NCBI GenBank assembly: GCA_964482405.1
Contig: CAYZXH010000054.1
Span: 1 to 6,893 of the forward strand
Length of the DNA stretch: 6,893 bases
Source of the DNA: Zestomicrobium sp964482405
GTDB lineage: Archaea > Thermoproteota > Thermoprotei_A > Sulfolobales > NBVN01
Direction: 5' to 3'
Position numbers and translations under genes: made by a program
Notes under the pieces: generated by a model
Told to the model about the DNA's origin: nothing
Seen by the model: the letters and a program-made list of their open reading frames with translations, nothing else
The model's database searches: none
In this document: positions 5,193-6,893 of the stretch, piece by piece
Layout of the letters: each line of letters begins with the position of its first letter
How positions within the stretch are numbered: position 1 is the first letter of the stretch

Positions 5193-6308
5193 ATGCTATT
5201 TGATAGGAAGCCTAAAACTAGGAGAGAAGACTTCTATGATAGGGATAGGGAGCTTCAATTATTCTTTAAAGGTGTTGAAGCTGGTGAAGGCTTGATAATA
5301 GTTTATGGTGTTAGAAGAGTGGGGAAAACTAGTCTTGTTTACGTGGGTCTTTCAGAGCTGGGTATTCCTTTTATCCCTGTCGATGTGAGGGAGTTTCTTG
5401 ATCATCCATCCTTTCTATCGCCTCAAATTCTTTTAGGAGTTGTTGGGGAGGTTTTGAAGCAGTATGAAAGTTATCAGGGCAGGGTCGAGGAGTTTCTTAG
5501 TAATGTGTTAGAGTATGTGGAATCTCTAGATTTAGGAATGTTGAAGTTGAGGATTAGGGAGGAGAGAGGTGTGCTACCTACTAAGGTATTAGAACGTGCT
5601 AATAGATGGGCTAAGAAACGAAAAACACGGGTTATCATAGTTCTTGACGAGGCGCAAGAACTTAGGGCTTATCCTCGATGGAGAGACTTGCTCGCGTGGT
5701 CAATAGACACTCTAGAAAATATAACTTTCGTGGTTACAGGTAGTGAAGTCGGTGTGCTAAGCGATTTCTTAAAGCTAAGCGACCCGAACTCACCTTTATT
5801 TGGTAGAGCAAGACTTGAGATAAAAATAGGTAAATTCTCTAGAGAACAATCTATAGACTTTCTCAAGAAAGGCTTCAATGAAGCCGGAATAGCCGTTAAA
5901 GAAGAAGAAATCGAGGATACCGTAGATAAACTCAACGGCATTGTTGGCTGGCTATCTCTATACGGATACTATAGAGTAACATACAGGTTAACCCATGTTG
6001 AAGCATTGAAACATGTAGAAGAGGATGCGGCAAAGCTATTAGCTAGCGAACTAGAGAAAATAGTTAAATCCTCACCTAAAAGATATGTAGCAATTCTACG
6101 AGCCATCTCACTAGGCTTAAAATCTTGGAGTGAAATAAAGCACTTCACAGAAGGTGTTACAGGGTATATACCAGATAACAGATTCAACTCATTACTTCAA
6201 AACTTAATCAAGTATGGCTTTATAGAAAAAACTGAAAATGGAGAGTATAAGCCAATAGAAACTCTTCTACCTAAAGCAGTGGAAATGCTACGCAAAAATA
6301 CAGAATAA
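5193..6308 (+). CDS. Archaeal-type AAA+/STAND ATPase with winged-helix C-terminus
   Basis: This 371-residue cytoplasmic protein matches the archaeal ATPase family (PF01637-like). It has the usual opening MLFDRKPKTRREDFYDRDREL, then Walker A GVRRVGKTS (39-47, Lys45), Walker B VIIVLDEAQEL (147-157, Asp152 and Glu153), and a sensor-1-like FVVTGSE (179-185). PLFGRARLEIKIGKFS (201-216) is the family's conserved post-sensor block. Residues 297-350 (AILRAISLGLKSWSEIK, then FNSLLQNLIKYGFIEK) form a typical winged-helix fold. The DUF234 or nuclease domain found in some relatives is absent. The family is very abundant in hyperthermophilic archaea and poorly characterised; roles in mobile or stress modules are suspected. 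ATG 5193 is chosen because GGGGGTG lies 6 nt upstream. The gene is more AT-rich than the reductase. A decayed copy of its start lies just upstream, and a nucleotidyltransferase-like remnant lies just downstream. Confidence 0.88.
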   Translation: MLFDRKPKTRREDFYDRDRELQLFFKGVEAGEGLIIVYGVRRVGKTSLVYVGLSELGIPFIPVDVREFLDHPSFLSPQILLGVVGEVLKQYESYQGRVEEFLSNVLEYVESLDLGMLKLRIREERGVLPTKVLERANRWAKKRKTRVIIVLDEAQELRAYPRWRDLLAWSIDTLENITFVVTGSEVGVLSDFLKLSDPNSPLFGRARLEIKIGKFSREQSIDFLKKGFNEAGIAVKEEEIEDTVDKLNGIVGWLSLYGYYRVTYRLTHVEALKHVEEDAAKLLASELEKIVKSSPKRYVAILRAISLGLKSWSEIKHFTEGVTGYIPDNRFNSLLQNLIKYGFIEKTENGEYKPIETLLPKAVEMLRKNTE

Positions 6309-6536
6309 GTTATTCTTTGAATTATCTCGGCAAGGCACGGAATCGTCTTTTCCTGCTATTAAGATTATTAAGCTCTCTTCTTTGAGTGCCCAGTCCTTTG
6401 CAGACCCATAGACACACAAGACGAGACAGGAAGCGACTTGAGTTAGAGACAGCGAAGAGTAGAGCAATGGTTGAGGGACGCTACGCGGTGGTTCTCTAAA
6501 AATCTTCAAATCTATTCTCCTTCCATAACTCCCCAA
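6288..6536 (-). pseudogene. Degraded MNT-type nucleotidyltransferase-like remnant
   Basis: From a TTG at 6536 the minus strand encodes 82 residues ending inside the ATPase gene's 3' end. The part RRIDLKIFREPPRSV (residues 6-20), then VYGSAKDWALKEESLIILIA (42-61) and GKDD (62-65), resembles the core of minimal nucleotidyltransferases, whose pattern is GS-x-ARGD-x-x-x-x-SDIDL-hydrophobic. Here the GS and ES are kept, but the catalytic D-x-D is replaced by LII. The resemblance fades after residue 65 (about base 6342), and the last residues are antisense to the ATPase. Such genes often sit beside HEPN genes as toxin-antitoxin pairs. I judge this a decayed gene truncated at the ATPase boundary. 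The match is from memory and only moderately secure, and the frame could be a chance ORF. Confidence 0.35.
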
Positions 6537-6545
6537 TCCTGGGAA

Positions 6546-6620
6546 TTAGATGAGCTTCAAGTAATTCGAGTGGCTACCGTAGTACTCCCTAATGTACTCC
6601 TGTGCGATTTTATGAGCTTC
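6546..6620 (-). pseudogene. In-frame coding-like fragment upstream of the MNT-like remnant
   Basis: Between a TAG (6621-6623) and a TAA (6546-6548) the minus strand reads EAHKIAQEYIREYYGSHSNY plus LKLI. This is an amphipathic helix with protein-like composition. It is in the same frame as, and 9 bp from, the TTG of the MNT-like remnant, so it may be part of the same dead gene or of an upstream partner. It is too short to identify. Confidence 0.22.
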
Positions 6621-6645
6621 CTAGTGCTAACACCCTTCTAAGTGG

Positions 6646-6777
6646 TTGATATGGAGACGGGGTGATTACTACTTTTGTAGGGAGGGTACATGTGTTGGGA
6701 ACATTAAGGTTGTTTACGCTGTCTACGAGGAGTTCAAGAAGAGAGGGATGGGGTCTGGGCTTCATTGGGGTTTATGA
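6646..6777 (+). CDS. Possible small ORF or gene fragment, unidentified
   Basis: The plus strand is open from 6631 and has a TTG at 6646. The 43-residue reading includes GDYYFCREGTCVGNIKVVYA followed by VYEEFKKRGMGSGLHWGL. The composition, with two cysteines and a charged helix, looks protein-like, but there is no clear ribosome site or family match. Its last third overlaps the probable TnpB tail on the other strand, so at most one of the two is genuinely coding there. It may be the end of a gene cut off on its 5' side by decay. Confidence 0.22.
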   Translation: MIWRRGDYYFCREGTCVGNIKVVYAVYEEFKKRGMGSGLHWGL

Positions 6778-6893
6778 GTCCCTCTGCCCTTGGCTTCATC
6801 ACTCTCAGGTCTTCCTTTCATCGGGGGCCCGTATCATGAGGCTCCGCCCGCTTAGGGTGACCCCAACCCACAGCTCCTCTTACCCCGCATCTT
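6734..6893 (-). pseudogene. Probable degraded TnpB (IS200/IS605 OrfB) C-terminal tail, partial
   Basis: The frame enters from the right edge and reads GHPKRAEPHDTGPR, an in-frame TGA (6818-6820), then KEDLRVMKPRAEGLINPNEA and QTPSLSS before a TGA at 6734-6736. This resembles the low-complexity, proline- and arginine-rich tails that follow the zinc-ribbon and RuvC domains in some archaeal TnpB proteins, often ending in an NP-[ND]-EA motif next to the right-end hairpin. No such hairpin follows here, so the right end is lost. The RuvC part would lie beyond base 6893. With the internal stop and the missing right end I call it a relic. The identity rests on a remembered motif. Confidence 0.4.

Noticed and set aside
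5669..6187. Two minus-strand frames (90 and 72 codons) inside the ATPase gene.
   Set aside because: They are antisense shadows of a well-supported gene, with Ser/Leu-rich low-complexity translations.

Overview
The window looks like chromosomal DNA from a hyperthermophilic archaeon, probably a crenarchaeote (Thermoproteota). Several signs point that way. Promoters are archaeal TATA boxes (TTATAAAT, TTTATAA), starts are a mix of ATG, GTG and TTG with short GGAGGT-like ribosome sites, arginine is mostly AGG/AGA, and HMG-CoA reductase indicates mevalonate-based lipid synthesis. A strikingly GC-rich block stands out in otherwise AT-rich spacer DNA, which is typical of a structured RNA in a hyperthermophile.

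Bases 1-3352 are mostly housekeeping. After the possible tail of a gene cut by the left edge come a PhoU-like DUF47 protein (+) and a PiT-family phosphate/anion permease (-). These two converge and overlap by 8 bp, and both Asp residues of the PiT signature are replaced by Asn. Divergent from the permease is a complete class II (Pseudomonas mevalonii-like) HMG-CoA reductase with all four catalytic residues.

Bases 3353-4848 hold the most interesting unit. A TATA box sits 26 bp before a GC-rich block (about 3499-3670) that folds into long helices, a GNRA hairpin and an apparent pseudoknot. It is followed without a visible second promoter by a small helical protein of 93-95 residues, translationally coupled to a protein resembling the Nmad3 (nucleotide modification associated domain 3) family. 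The RNA could be an independent ncRNA or a structured leader; one strand of a long helix can also pair with the start-codon region of the small gene. I do not recognise the RNA or the small protein, so this cassette is my candidate for an undescribed system.

Bases 4849-5192 are intergenic. They contain an orphan IS200/IS605-type right end (omegaRNA 3'-hairpin signature), then what appears to be a decayed copy of the promoter and start of the next gene, then the real promoter with two tandem copies of an 18-bp palindrome that cover the predicted transcription start and the ribosome site. Bases 5193-6308 encode an archaeal-type AAA+ ATPase (Walker A, Walker B, winged helix).

Bases 6309-6893 carry no intact gene that I can support. 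They read as a graveyard on the minus strand: a nucleotidyltransferase (MNT)-like remnant lacking its catalytic aspartates, a further in-frame fragment, and a probable degraded TnpB C-terminus entering from the right edge with an in-frame stop. The right half of the window is therefore accessory, shaped by mobile elements, while the left half is core metabolism.
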